Positions 26,551-37,738 of a stretch of 64,000 bases of DNA are shown piece by piece (the first letter of the stretch is position 1; each line of letters begins with the position of its first letter). The translations under genes were made by a program, and so were the position numbers. The stretch spans positions 505,624 to 569,623 of the forward strand of contig DGNO01000002.1 in assembly GCA_002389665.1 (NCBI GenBank), written 5' to 3'. The stretch is from Rhodobiaceae bacterium UBA4490. GTDB taxonomy: Bacteria > Pseudomonadota > Alphaproteobacteria > Parvibaculales > Parvibaculaceae. Below the pieces are notes generated by a model. That model was given only the letters and a program-made list of their open reading frames with translations, had not been told where the DNA came from and searched no databases.

Positions 26551-26589
26551 AAACTTGACGGCTGTCCAGATTTTTCCAGACAGCCGTCA
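26551..26589 (-). terminator. Intrinsic terminator of the thiC operon
   Basis: TGACGGCTGTC (26556-26566) pairs perfectly with GACAGCCGTCA (26579-26589), followed on the minus strand by AGTTTTTTG. It lies 27 bp past the thiC stop. Confidence 0.88.
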
Positions 26590-26615
26590 GATCGTAAGGC
26601 AAACGCGGGGTCCGG

Positions 26616-28857
<2,242 letters not shown>

Positions 28858-28904
28858 TCTGGAGGGTTTGCTGGCTTAGGGATGTCGGGTGCCGTGTGCA
28901 GCTA

Positions 28905-29003
28905 TTCCGTCCCTTCGCCGGCATAACCCGGATCAGGTTCAAAGGGTTCGGCCTTGGCCATCTCAGTCTGCTGTTCAGTCTACCTGTGCAAACACCCCTC
29001 GGA
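28905..29003 (-). promoter_or_regulatory. TPP (thiamine pyrophosphate) riboswitch
   Basis: On the minus strand the thi-box cores are intact: GAGGGGTG at the 5' stem, GACTGAGATGGCC for the pyrimidine sensor, and ACCCTTTGAACCTGATC followed by CGGGTTATGCCGGCGAAGGGA for the pyrophosphate sensor. It represses the following membrane protein and thiC when TPP is abundant. About 48 nt separate it from the first gene, so translation control is more likely than a separate terminator, which I do not see. Confidence 0.95.
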
Positions 29004-29083
29004 ACGGGGGGCAGTGTGACTCTCCCCGCCCGCCCCGTAAAGGGCCGATCGTGCTTTGAGGCTGCGAATTGGCCGGTCAAGGT

Positions 29084-29542
29084 CTATTGCGCGACCTTAA
29101 TATCCATGATGCGCTTAATGCGATTGCCCTGATAGAAAATCTCGATCTGCTCGTAAGGCGCGCCCGCACCCCGCGCCGCCTCTTCCTCATAGCGCACAAG
29201 GCGCCATTCCAGCGCCTGGGTGCCGGGAACTTTGAGCGGCTCCAGCACGAGATCGAGCATCAGCACTTTAGGATTGATACCCTGAGGCACGCGCTTGACG
29301 AGCCGGGCCTCGTAATTGCTGGCGGGAAGCTCCACCTCGCCCGTCACGTAAAAGCTCGCCGGGCCCGGCCCCGGCATCAGGTTGAGAATGGCGATCCAGT
29401 TCTGCAGTTTGACCTCGGCAGGCAGGCCCGTCTCTTCGGCCGCGCTTTCCTCGGAAGCTTCCCCGCATCCTGCGAGGCCTGTGAAGAGCAAAAGAGCCCC
29501 TGCCAGAAACGGGGCGGCAAATACCGCTTTGAACATTCTCAT
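29084..29542 (-). CDS. Putative lipoprotein of unknown function
   Basis: A 152-residue protein with a type II signal ending in LAGC (Cys26), then an acidic spacer (GEASEESAAEETG) and a globular beta-rich domain (VTGEVELPASNYEARLVKRVPQGINPKVLMLDLVLEP). A GGGAGG Shine-Dalgarno supports the ATG at 29542. I do not recognise the domain. It lies just upstream of the TPP riboswitch on the same strand, with 80 bp between its stop and the riboswitch and no obvious terminator. Confidence 0.75.
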   Translation of the reverse strand: MRMFKAVFAAPFLAGALLLFTGLAGCGEASEESAAEETGLPAEVKLQNWIAILNLMPGPGPASFYVTGEVELPASNYEARLVKRVPQGINPKVLMLDLVLEPLKVPGTQALEWRLVRYEEEAARGAGAPYEQIEIFYQGNRIKRIMDIKVAQ

Positions 29543-29634
29543 CGCGCACCTCCCTTAGGCCGGATATTGGATAATCACCTTACGCGGCAACTTGGTGAAA
29601 TCATGGCAGAGCCGGGCAGATAAAAGACAAAGAA

Positions 29635-29663
29635 AAACCGGCCCCTTGAAAAAGGGCCGGTTT
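29635..29663 (-). terminator. Terminator of the Met-rich lipoprotein gene
   Basis: AAACCGGCCC (29635-29644) pairs perfectly with GGGCCGGTTT (29654-29663). On the minus strand it continues TTTTTCTTT. It lies 22 bp past the stop of the gene at 29685-30125. Confidence 0.85.
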
Positions 29664-29684
29664 CAAATCTGCGTAAGAAAAAGC

Positions 29685-30125
29685 TTATTCAGCCGCTTTG
29701 GCGTCGCCTTCTTCCGTAGACGCTTCCATTTCAGCATCGGCCTCGGCTTCCATCTCGCCGGCGCCTTCTTCCATCGCACCGTCCATGGACTCCATGCTCT
29801 CGGCGCCTTCTTCCATGGCGGCCTCGCCCTCGGCAGCGGCTTCTTCACCCGCTTCCTCGGTTTCTTCCATCGCGTCGGAAGCGGCATCCATCGTGGCGTC
29901 GGCGGCATCTTCCATCATTGCGCCGGCTTCTTCCGCCGCTGCACCCATGGCTTCGCCCGTTTCTTCAGCGGCGGTGCCCATGGCCTCGCCTGCTTCATTC
30001 ATCTCTTCGGAAACGGACGTGTCTTCGCTGGTCTGCTCTTCCTGCTTGTCCTCGCCGCAGCCGGCCAGAACAAACGCGCTTGCGAAGAGAATCGGCAACG
30101 CACCTTTTACGAGAATATTTTTCAT
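29685..30125 (-). CDS. Low-complexity acidic Met-rich lipoprotein
   Basis: A 146-residue lipoprotein: signal peptide with lipobox LAGC (Cys22), then about 124 residues made almost only of Glu, Ala, Met, Gly, Asp, Ser and Thr. I count 13 Met and see no Leu, Ile, Pro, His, Arg or aromatic residue after the Cys. Repeated units look like (E/A)AM(G/E)xAAEE. It would be a highly acidic, probably disordered or helical periplasmic tether. A metal (Cu/Ag through Met) or oxidant-scavenging role is conceivable but unsupported. A good terminator and isolated position suggest a strongly expressed single gene. Confidence 0.8.
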   Translation of the reverse strand: MKNILVKGALPILFASAFVLAGCGEDKQEEQTSEDTSVSEEMNEAGEAMGTAAEETGEAMGAAAEEAGAMMEDAADATMDAASDAMEETEEAGEEAAAEGEAAMEEGAESMESMDGAMEEGAGEMEAEADAEMEASTEEGDAKAAE

Positions 30126-30265
30126 GTCGTAAATCCCCCTATGTCAGCAGCACTTACCTGCTTACGAGCTCAAACGTTCCTCCAGACTCATGGCGAAACT
30201 GTGGCAGATCGCCGCTCTAAAAGAAAGTTTTCAGTTGGCAGAGCAATCTGCCTCATGCGCAAAGA

Positions 30266-30293
30266 AAATGGCGGCCATTGATGACCGCCATTT
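30266..30293 (-). terminator. Terminator of purA
   Basis: AAATGGCGG (30266-30274) pairs perfectly with CCGCCATTT (30285-30293). On the minus strand it runs into TTTTCTTT, 26 bp past the purA stop. Confidence 0.8.
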
Positions 30294-30318
30294 GTCCGTT
30301 TACGTCTTTGAACGCGGA

Positions 30319-31611
30319 TCAGTCCTCGTAAGGGTCCTGCATCAGGATCGTATCGTCCCGCTCCGGCGAGGTGGAGAGCAGCGCCACCGGCGCCTCGATC
30401 AGCTCTTCCACATGGCGCACATATTTCACGGCCTGCGCCGGCAGATCGACCCAGGAACGCGCGCCATAGGTGCTTTCCTTCCAGCCTTCCAGCGTTTCAT
30501 AGACCGGTTTGACACGCGCCTGCAGCGTGGCGGAGGCCGGCAGGTAATCGATAATCTCACCGTCGAGCTCATAGCCCGTGCAGATTTTGATCTCATCGAA
30601 CCCGTCGAGCACATCGAGCTTCGTGAGCGCGATGCCGGTCATGCCGTTGGTCTTGATGGCCTGGCGCACCAGCACCGCATCGAACCAGCCGCAGCGCCGC
30701 TTGCGCCCCGTCACAGTGCCGAACTCGCGCCCGCGCTCGCCGAGCCGCTGCCCCATTTCATCGTTGAGCTCGGTCGGGAACGGCCCCTCGCCCACCCGCG
30801 TCGTATAGGCCTTGGTGATGCCGAGCACATAATCGACGGCGCCGGGCCCCATGCCCGAGCCCGTGGCCGCCTGCCCCGCCACCGTGTTGGAGGAGGTGAC
30901 ATAAGGATAGGTGCCATGGTCGATATCGAGCAGCGTGCCTTGCGCGCCTTCAAAGAGAATGCGCTCCCCCTTCCGGCGCACATCGTCGAGATAGCGCCAA
31001 ACGGAAGACACATGCGGCAGGATGCGCGGCGCGACTTGCTTGAGCTGCCGGGTCAGCTCGCCGGCATCCGCCTCCGCCTGGCCGAGCCCGCGGCGCAGCG
31101 CATTATGGTGGTCGAGCAGCTTGGCGACCTTGTCTTCCAGCGTTTCGGGCGCCGCCAGGTCCATCACCCGGATGGCGCGCCGTCCGACCTTGTCTTCATA
31201 GGCAGGGCCGATGCCGCGCTTCGTCGTGCCGATGCGCGTGCCCGTATTCGAGCTTTCGCGGATGACATCGAGCTCCTGGTGCACCGGCAGAATGAGCACC
31301 GCGTTTTCCGCGATCTTCAAATTGTCCGGCGTCACCTCGATACCCATTTCGCCGAGCGCATCGATTTCCTTCACCAGCGCCCAGGGGTCGATGACGACGC
31401 CATTGCCCAGCACCGACATCTTTCCCTTGCGCACGATGCCCGAGGGCAGCAGCGAAAGTTTGTAGGTCACCCCGTCAATGACCAGCGTATGGCCCGCATT
31501 ATGCCCGCCCTGAAAGCGCACCACGACATCCGCGCGCTCCGACAGCCAGTCCACAATCTTGCCTTTGCCCTCGTCCCCCCACTGGGAGCCGACAACTGCC
31601 ACATTCGCCAT
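30319..31611 (-). CDS. purA: Adenylosuccinate synthetase PurA
   Basis: Joins IMP and aspartate, using GTP, to make adenylosuccinate, the first committed step to AMP. 430 residues, the usual length. [16 protein letters not shown] at the N-terminus is the P-loop with catalytic Asp; GGHNAGHT follows with the catalytic His; [13 protein letters not shown] and VGEGPFPTE are family signatures. I start at ATG 31611 (MANVAVVG); the open frame upstream adds 57 unrelated residues. Divergent from the pentapeptide protein gene. Confidence 0.97.
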   Translation of the reverse strand: MANVAVVGSQWGDEGKGKIVDWLSERADVVVRFQGGHNAGHTLVIDGVTYKLSLLPSGIVRKGKMSVLGNGVVIDPWALVKEIDALGEMGIEVTPDNLKIAENAVLILPVHQELDVIRESSNTGTRIGTTKRGIGPAYEDKVGRRAIRVMDLAAPETLEDKVAKLLDHHNALRRGLGQAEADAGELTRQLKQVAPRILPHVSSVWRYLDDVRRKGERILFEGAQGTLLDIDHGTYPYVTSSNTVAGQAATGSGMGPGAVDYVLGITKAYTTRVGEGPFPTELNDEMGQRLGERGREFGTVTGRKRRCGWFDAVLVRQAIKTNGMTGIALTKLDVLDGFDEIKICTGYELDGEIIDYLPASATLQARVKPVYETLEGWKESTYGARSWVDLPAQAVKYVRHVEELIEAPVALLSTSPERDDTILMQDPYED

Positions 31612-31839
31612 ATCTATCACCGACGGGTTTAAGGGGCAGAGCGCCCGGAAAGCCCGGATTTCCGCCCGAAACATGAGGAAAGCCCCCGCTGGAACCGGCA
31701 AGAGACCGGACCCAAGGGAGGCTTTGAGAGGTTTTAAACCGATTGCCCGCAGAATGAAAGTCCGAGCTGGCCTTGCCCGCATTTCCGCGGCAATTCGCGC
31801 TTTTCCGCGCGAATCGGGTCAGATTGAACGAAATGGGGG

Positions 31840-32811
31840 ATGAAGAACGGCATGGCCATTTCCGCAGAAGCCGCCAGCCTTGGGGAAAGCGCGGCCCAAA
31901 TGCCGCAAGATGCGGACCGGAGCGAGCGCCCGCTCGGCAGCTTCTTCGCGCGCCTTTTTGCCAAACTCGCCGCCCGGCGCCGGGCGGGCAGCGAAGACGC
32001 GCTCAGCCCCGCCGCCCTTGCGCCCGACGATGTGGCAACGGCCATTCTCCTCTCAATTTGCCTCCATATCCTACTTGCCTCACCCTGGTGGCTGAGCGCG
32101 CCGGAGCCCGAGCCCCTTGCCATGCGCATCGCGCTTGCCCCGCCCGCCAAATCCATCGCAGCGCCGCAGCCGCTCGGCACGCAAAACGGCACGGAGCGCT
32201 TGAAAGAACAGGAACTGCCGCCGCTCGATGAAGCGGGCATGGCGGAGCTGCGCGCAGGGCAAGGCAAGCGCATCAATGCCTGTATGCGCTGCACGCTGAC
32301 GCGGGGGGATTTTTCCGGCGGGCTTTACCGCATCGCCAATCTGCGCCATGCGGATATGCGCGAGGCCAATCTGGAGGAAGCCGATTTTTCCGCCTCCCGC
32401 CTGATGGGCGCCAATCTTTCCCGCGCCAATTTGCGCGGCACGCGCCTCCAGGGCGCGCTTCTAAGCGGTGCGGACCTGCGCCTAGCCGATCTCAGCGGCG
32501 CGCGCATGCTCGGCGTCTGGATCGAGGGGGCCAATTTCACCGGCGCCAATCTCACCGGCGCGAACATGACCGAGATCGACATGGCCGATAAAGCCCGCTT
32601 CCGCGAGGCTGTCATGCACAATGTGGATCTGCGCCGCTCGAACCTTGCTGGCATGGATTTTTACAAAGCGGATCTCTCCGGCGCGGACCTGCGCTTCGGT
32701 AAAGGGCTCACTCAAGCACAGCTCGATTATGCCTGCGGCGACACCCGCACCCGCCTGCCCGACGGGCTGACAATCCGTCCCTGCGCGAAGAGCGCAAACG
32801 CCTCAAAATAA
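31840..32811 (+). CDS. Membrane-anchored pentapeptide repeat protein
   Basis: A 323-residue protein: a cytoplasmic N-terminus of about 62 residues, one membrane helix (about 64-83), a Pro-rich linker, then a CMRC motif at about 149-152 directly followed by a right-handed pentapeptide helix of A(D/N)Lxx repeats (about 155-285: ANLRHADMREANLEEADFSA and so on). It ends with LDYACGDTRTRLPDGLTIRPC, a cap found on many pentapeptide proteins. Topology places the repeats outside the cytoplasm. Function unknown; it is not a Qnr-like gyrase protector because of the anchor. Divergent from purA. Confidence 0.8.
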   Translation: MKNGMAISAEAASLGESAAQMPQDADRSERPLGSFFARLFAKLAARRRAGSEDALSPAALAPDDVATAILLSICLHILLASPWWLSAPEPEPLAMRIALAPPAKSIAAPQPLGTQNGTERLKEQELPPLDEAGMAELRAGQGKRINACMRCTLTRGDFSGGLYRIANLRHADMREANLEEADFSASRLMGANLSRANLRGTRLQGALLSGADLRLADLSGARMLGVWIEGANFTGANLTGANMTEIDMADKARFREAVMHNVDLRRSNLAGMDFYKADLSGADLRFGKGLTQAQLDYACGDTRTRLPDGLTIRPCAKSANASK

Positions 32812-32812
32812 A

Positions 32813-32840
32813 ACGGCCTCCCGGAGAGCCGGAAGGCCGT
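32813..32840. terminator. Bidirectional terminator (pentapeptide gene / serA)
   Basis: ACGGCCTCCCGG (32813-32824) pairs over 12 bp, with one mismatch, to CCGGAAGGCCGT (32829-32840) around AGAG. On the minus strand it is followed by TTTTATTTT, which suits serA. Confidence 0.82.
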
Positions 32841-32864
32841 CTTCGTTTCTCAGCGTAAGGACGC

Positions 32865-34445
32865 TTAGAATTTCAGTGCTTTGGCCTGGCGCACATGCGG
32901 CAGCTCGTTCACCGCTTTCAGCACGTCTTCCGTCACTTCCTGATCGACCTCGATCAGCGCGATTGCGTCCGCGCCCGCGCCGGTGCGGCCCAGGTTGAAG
33001 TTGGCGATATTGACGCCGGCATTGCCGAGCACAGAGCCCAGCGCGCCGATGAAACCGGGCTTGTCTTCATTGGTGACATAGAGCATGTGGGGGCCGAGCT
33101 CGGCTTCCATGTTCATGCCCTTCACCTGAATGAGGCGCGGCTTGCCGTCGGAGAAGACGGTACCGGCGACCGAGCGTTCCTGGCGTTCGGTCTTCACCGT
33201 CAGGCGCATATAGGTTTCATAAACGCCGCGCGGCTCTTCGCGCTTTACTTCTTCCACATTGATGTCGCGCTGCTTGGCAAGAACGGGGGCGGAAACGACG
33301 TTCACATCGGCAAGCAGCGGCTTCAGCAGCCCGCAAAGCGCCGCGTTCGTCAGCGCGCGCGTGTTCATGCCCGCCACTTCGCCTTCATATTCCAGCGTCA
33401 CGGATTCGATGCCCGTTTCGGTGAGCTGGCCGGCAAAGGAACCCAGAAGATCGGCCAGCTTGACGAAGGGCGAAAGTTTCGGCGCTTCATCGGCGGAGAT
33501 GGAGGGCATGTTGATCGCGTTCGTCACCGCGCCGGTGAGAAGATAATCGGCGATCTGCTCGGCCACCTGCAGCGCAACGTTTTCCTGCGCCTCGGAGGTG
33601 GAAGCGCCGAGATGCGGCGTGCAGATGACGTTTTCCATACCGAAAAGCGGGTTCTCTTTCGCCGGCTCTTCCTCGAACACGTCAAGCGCGGCGCCCGCCA
33701 CCTTGCCGCTTTCAAGCGCGGCTTTCAGATCGGCCTCGACGACAAGCCCGCCGCGCGCGCAGTTCACGATGCGCACGCCGTCCTTCATCTTCGCGATGGC
33801 TTTCGCGTCGATGATGTTGCGCGTCTTGTCGGTGAGCGGCGTGTGCAGCGTGATGAAATCGGCGCGCGTCAGAAGCTCGTCGAGCTCGACCTTTTCAACG
33901 CCGAGATCCTGCGCCCGCTCCGGCGTGAGGAACGGGTCGAAGGCGACGACCTTCATGCGCAGGCCGAGCGCGCGGTCCGCCACGATGGAGCCGATATTGC
34001 CGCAGCCGATGACGCCGAGCGTTTTCGCCGTCACTTCCACGCCCATGAATTTGGACTTTTCCCACTTGCCTGCATGAGTGGAAGCATTGGCCTGGGGAAT
34101 GTCGCGCGCCAGCGCCATCATCATGGCAATGGCGTGTTCGGCGGTCGTGATGGAATTGCCGAAGGGCGTGTTCATCACGATGATGCCCTTGGCCGTTGCC
34201 GCGGGAATATCGACATTGTCGACGCCGATCCCGGCACGGCCCACGACCTTCAGGTTCTTGGCCGCATCGATGACGGGCTGCGTCACTTTCGTGGCGGAGC
34301 GGATTGCAAGGCCGTCATATTGATCGATGATCTTGATCAGCTCGTCGCGTTCGAGCCCGGTTTTGACGTCCACTTCGACGCCGCGCTGCTTGAAAATATC
34401 GATGGCAGCGGGGGAAAGCTTATCGGAAATAAGGACCTTCGGCAT
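32865..34445 (-). CDS. serA: D-3-phosphoglycerate dehydrogenase SerA
   Basis: First step of serine synthesis: oxidises 3-phosphoglycerate to 3-phosphohydroxypyruvate with NAD. 526 residues of the long form: catalytic and NAD-binding domains (GRAGIGVDNVDIPAA; the Rossmann motif GCGNIGSIVADRALG; NCARGGLV; catalytic PHLGASTSEAQENVA), then an intervening ASB domain (about 320-450) and a C-terminal ACT domain (about 455-526) which may bind serine. It follows serC by 102 bp, so serC-serA is one transcript, controlled at the serC leader. Confidence 0.97.
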   Translation of the reverse strand: MPKVLISDKLSPAAIDIFKQRGVEVDVKTGLERDELIKIIDQYDGLAIRSATKVTQPVIDAAKNLKVVGRAGIGVDNVDIPAATAKGIIVMNTPFGNSITTAEHAIAMMMALARDIPQANASTHAGKWEKSKFMGVEVTAKTLGVIGCGNIGSIVADRALGLRMKVVAFDPFLTPERAQDLGVEKVELDELLTRADFITLHTPLTDKTRNIIDAKAIAKMKDGVRIVNCARGGLVVEADLKAALESGKVAGAALDVFEEEPAKENPLFGMENVICTPHLGASTSEAQENVALQVAEQIADYLLTGAVTNAINMPSISADEAPKLSPFVKLADLLGSFAGQLTETGIESVTLEYEGEVAGMNTRALTNAALCGLLKPLLADVNVVSAPVLAKQRDINVEEVKREEPRGVYETYMRLTVKTERQERSVAGTVFSDGKPRLIQVKGMNMEAELGPHMLYVTNEDKPGFIGALGSVLGNAGVNIANFNLGRTGAGADAIALIEVDQEVTEDVLKAVNELPHVRQAKALKF

Positions 34446-34547
34446 GCCTGCCTCCTCAAATGGGATTTTGAATTGGGAAAGCCGGGCGGCACTTTCATGG
34501 GCCGCCCGCTTTTAAAAACCTGTGTTGAAAACCAGAATGGAAACCGG

Positions 34548-35717
34548 TTACGCGGCTTCCAGCGAGGCGAGCGCTTCCCCGAAGGCCCAGTCGAGCCAGG
34601 GCAGGAGCGCCTGCATGTCCGAAACTTCAACCGTTGCCCCGGCCCAGATACGAAGGCCGGCCGGCGCATCGCGGTAAGAGCCGATGTCATAGGCAATGCC
34701 TTCATCGTCCAGAAGCGTCACGAGCTTCTTGGCGAAAGCGGCCTGGCCGTCCGCATCGAGGGCGGCAACCTTCGGATCGGTGATTTTCAGACAAACGGAG
34801 GTGTTGGAGCGGTTGTCCACTTCCTCGCAAAGGAAATCCACCCAGCCCGTGCGCTCCACCCAATCGGAGAGCATGGCAAGGTTGGCATTGGCGCGGCCCT
34901 GCAGCGAGGAAAGCCCGCCGATGGATTCGGCCCATTTCAGCGCGTCGAGATAATCTTCCACCGCCAGCATGGAGGGGGTGTTGATCGTCTCGCCCTTGAA
35001 GATGCCTTCGATGAGCTTACCGCCTTTCGTCAGGCGGAAGATTTTCGGCATCGGCCAGGCCGGCGTATAGCTTTCAAGGCGCTCCACGGCGCGCGGCGAC
35101 AGGATCAACATCCCGTGAGCCGCTTCCCCGCCCATGACTTTCTGCCAGGAGAAGGTCGTCACATCGAGCTTTGCCCAGGGCAGGTCCTGCGCGAAGGCGG
35201 CGGACGTTGCATCGCAGATCGTCAGCCCTTCGCGGTCCGCGGCGATCCATTCGCCGTTCGGCACACGTACGCCCGAGGTCGTGCCGTTCCAAGTGAAAAC
35301 CACATCGCGATTGCAATCGACTTTAGAAAGGTCGGGCAGCTTGCCGTAATCGGCTTCGAACACACGGATGTCCTCGAGCTTGAGCTGCTTCTTGGCATCG
35401 CTTACCCAGCCTGCGCCGAAGCTTTCCCAGGCCAGAATATCGACACCGCGCGCGCCGAGCAGCGACCACATGGCCATTTCGACCGCGCCGGTATCGGAGG
35501 CGGGCACAATGCCGATGCGGTAATCTTCCGGCACACCGAGCACGGCGCGGGTGCGGTCGATCGCTTCTTTCAGCTTGGCCTTGCCGATCTTGGCACGGTG
35601 GCTGCGCCCGAGGGCGGCATCTTGGAGATTTTGGATGGTCCATCCCGGGCGTTTCGCGCAGGGACCGGACGAGAAGTGCGGATTGGCCGGGCGAGCGGCC
35701 GGACGTGTATTCGTCAT
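34548..35717 (-). CDS. serC: Phosphoserine aminotransferase SerC (alphaproteobacterial type)
   Basis: PLP enzyme that turns 3-phosphohydroxypyruvate and glutamate into phosphoserine. 389 residues of the form starting [16 protein letters not shown]. Signatures: [20 protein letters not shown], and [17 protein letters not shown] with the Lys that binds PLP. It is also likely to act in vitamin B6 synthesis through 4-phosphohydroxythreonine, as in other SerC enzymes. It opens the serC-serA operon and is preceded by a conserved leader hairpin (35722-35790). Confidence 0.96.
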   Translation of the reverse strand: MTNTRPAARPANPHFSSGPCAKRPGWTIQNLQDAALGRSHRAKIGKAKLKEAIDRTRAVLGVPEDYRIGIVPASDTGAVEMAMWSLLGARGVDILAWESFGAGWVSDAKKQLKLEDIRVFEADYGKLPDLSKVDCNRDVVFTWNGTTSGVRVPNGEWIAADREGLTICDATSAAFAQDLPWAKLDVTTFSWQKVMGGEAAHGMLILSPRAVERLESYTPAWPMPKIFRLTKGGKLIEGIFKGETINTPSMLAVEDYLDALKWAESIGGLSSLQGRANANLAMLSDWVERTGWVDFLCEEVDNRSNTSVCLKITDPKVAALDADGQAAFAKKLVTLLDDEGIAYDIGSYRDAPAGLRIWAGATVEVSDMQALLPWLDWAFGEALASLEAA

Positions 35718-35721
35718 ATGA

Positions 35722-35790
35722 TCTATCTATCCTCTCAGATAGTCGCCTTCCGGTGGGGGAAGGTGGCCCGCAGCCGATATATGCCTCCGC
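35722..35790 (-). promoter_or_regulatory. serC-type leader RNA motif
   Basis: Directly upstream of serC the minus strand has GGGCCACCTTCC, a short C-rich loop and GGAAGGCG, giving the stem CCTTCC/GGAAGG (35746-35751, 35758-35763). A second small hairpin CTATC/GATAG lies next to the start codon. This layout agrees, from memory, with the serC motif described in alphaproteobacterial serC-serA leaders. Its ligand, if any, is not known. Confidence 0.6.
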
Positions 35791-35897
35791 TCCGGCGCTG
35801 TCAAATGACGTTTTTGCCTTTTGCTCTTTGACCGGCATATTGAGCGTGAAACGGTAATCATGCCTAAGAAACCCTTATCGCCCGGAGCCCGGCCCGC

Positions 35898-37055
35898 ATG
35901 ATCCCTTCCCAGCGGCACCTTTTCGATATTCCCGCAGACGTCACCTATTTGAACTGCGCCTATATGTCCCCCCTGCCCAAGGCGTCCATCGCCGCGGGGC
36001 AAGCGGCCATTGCCGCCAAAGGCCAGCCCTGGCATCTGACCTCGGATCATTTCTTTTCCGATGCCGAGGCCGTGCGCGCGCTTTTCGCCCAGCTCATCAA
36101 CACACGGGCGGACAATATCGCCATCGTGCCCTCCGCCTCCTACGGCATGGCGATTGCCGCCAAGAATCTGCCGCTGGAGCCGGGACAGGAAATTCTGGCG
36201 CTGCAGGAGCAGTTCCCCTCCAACGTCTATCCCTGGATGCGCCTTGCCGAAGAAAAAGGCGGGACACTCCGCCTGCTCGATCCGCCGGAAAATACGCCGG
36301 ACAACATGCCCGGCGCCGATTGGACGCCGCTCATTCTGGAGGCGATCGGCGACAGGACCGGCATCATCGCCCTGCCCCACTGCCACTGGACCGACGGCGC
36401 GCTGATCGATCTGACGGCTATCGGCAAAAAGGCACGCGCTCATGGCGCCGCCCTCGTACTCGATCTGACCCAGTCCGCCGGCGCCCTGCCCTTCGATGCG
36501 GAGGCCGTGCAGCCCGACATCATGGTCGCGGCCAGTTACAAATGGCTGCTCGGACCTTATTCGCTGGGCGCAGCTTACATCGCGCCGAAATGGCATCAGG
36601 GCCGCCCGGTAGAGGAAAACTGGCTGAACCGCAAAGGTTCGGAAGATTTCGCCCGCCTTGTCGATTACCAGTACGAATACCAGCCGGGCGCGCGCCGCTT
36701 CGATATGGGCGAGCGCTCGAGCTTTCATCTCATGCCGGTCTTCAAGGCCTCGCTCGAACTGCTTTTAGGCTGGGGCGTTGAAAATATCGCAAGCGCCCTT
36801 GCCGCGAAGACAGGCTTTCTGGCCGAAGGCGCAGCCGAACTCGGCCTTGAAGCCGCGCCCCTTTCCCGCCGCGCCGGGCACTATCTTGGCCTGCGTTTTC
36901 CCGGCGGTATTCCGGGTGATCTTCTCACCCGGCTGCGCGAGCAGAACATTCATGTCTCCGTGCGCGGGACGTCCATGCGCGTGACGCCGCATCTTTATAA
37001 TGACGAAGAAGACCTTACCCGCTTGCTTAGCGCGCTGAAAAAACTGCGCGGCTAA
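35898..37055 (+). CDS. Class V aminotransferase-fold PLP enzyme
   Basis: A 385-residue protein of the class V family (cysteine desulfurase / kynureninase / isopenicillin-N-epimerase group). It has TYLNCAYMSPLP at the N-terminus, VPSASYGMAIAAKNL, the PLP-phosphate loop, and the likely PLP lysine in AASYKWLLGPYSLG. No active-site Cys loop of NifS/SufS desulfurases is visible, so desulfurase is unlikely. Substrate unknown. It is divergent from serC with a 180-bp shared interval and is followed by a convergent LysE-type exporter 3 bp away. Confidence 0.8.
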   Translation: MIPSQRHLFDIPADVTYLNCAYMSPLPKASIAAGQAAIAAKGQPWHLTSDHFFSDAEAVRALFAQLINTRADNIAIVPSASYGMAIAAKNLPLEPGQEILALQEQFPSNVYPWMRLAEEKGGTLRLLDPPENTPDNMPGADWTPLILEAIGDRTGIIALPHCHWTDGALIDLTAIGKKARAHGAALVLDLTQSAGALPFDAEAVQPDIMVAASYKWLLGPYSLGAAYIAPKWHQGRPVEENWLNRKGSEDFARLVDYQYEYQPGARRFDMGERSSFHLMPVFKASLELLLGWGVENIASALAAKTGFLAEGAAELGLEAAPLSRRAGHYLGLRFPGGIPGDLLTRLREQNIHVSVRGTSMRVTPHLYNDEEDLTRLLSALKKLRG

Positions 37056-37058
37056 ACC

Positions 37059-37670
37059 TCAAAATCCGGCGGGTCCGGAGAAAAGCGGCAAAAGCACCGA
37101 GATCACCATGGCACCGGCAAGCACCAAGCGCAGATAAAACCCGCGCCGTGCCCCGGCCATGAGCGCGCTCAACCCTTCTCCGAGCGCCAGCCATGCCGAG
37201 GTGCAAAGCAGCATGAGCCCCATCAGCACCGCCCCCGTCGCAAAGGCCTGCGGCCCGTAAGCCGCACCCGGCGTAAGAAACGCGGTAAAGCCCGTCATGG
37301 TCATGGCATAAATTTTCGGGTTGAGCGGATGAACGAGAAGCCCCGCCCAGAAAGAGGGCGGCTCAGCGGTTTCATCCGTCCCAGGCGCACCTGCCCGCAC
37401 GATGCGCACGGCAAGATAAATGATGTAGCAGATGCCGGCGACCTGCAGCGCGCGGTAAAGATCGGGCACGCTGGCCAGCAAAACGCCGAGCCCCGCGCCC
37501 ATGGCCACCAGTACCGCAAAACCGCCGCCCCAAATGCCCGCAAGAAACGGCACGCCGCGTTTGACGCCCGCCCCGGCGCCCGCCGCCATCAAAGCGAGAT
37601 TGGCCGGGCCCGGCGTTGCAATCGTCACGAAGCCGAACAGAAAGACCCCGATGAAAGCTTGCCAGCTCAT
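37059..37670 (-). CDS. LysE/RhtB-family amino acid exporter
   Basis: A 203-residue inner-membrane protein with about six helices. The N-terminal signature FVTIATPGPANLALMAAGAGAGVKRGVPFLAGIWGGGF and the NPKIYAMTMTGFTAFL motif are typical of LysE/RhtB exporters of amino acids or homoserine lactones. Substrate unknown. It starts with ATG at 37670, GAGTGAG upstream. It is 68 bp downstream of phzF on the same strand and might share its transcript. Confidence 0.88.
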   Translation of the reverse strand: MSWQAFIGVFLFGFVTIATPGPANLALMAAGAGAGVKRGVPFLAGIWGGGFAVLVAMGAGLGVLLASVPDLYRALQVAGICYIIYLAVRIVRAGAPGTDETAEPPSFWAGLLVHPLNPKIYAMTMTGFTAFLTPGAAYGPQAFATGAVLMGLMLLCTSAWLALGEGLSALMAGARRGFYLRLVLAGAMVISVLLPLFSGPAGF

Positions 37671-37738
37671 CGCTCACTCCTTCGCGAAGACCTCTTCTCA
37701 AGCCGGACGAAACCGCACACGGCCCGGAGAAATCAAAC

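Noticed and set aside
32895..35831. 978-codon plus-strand frame opposite serA and serC
   Set aside because: Same antisense artefact; both minus-strand genes are full length with intact motifs.
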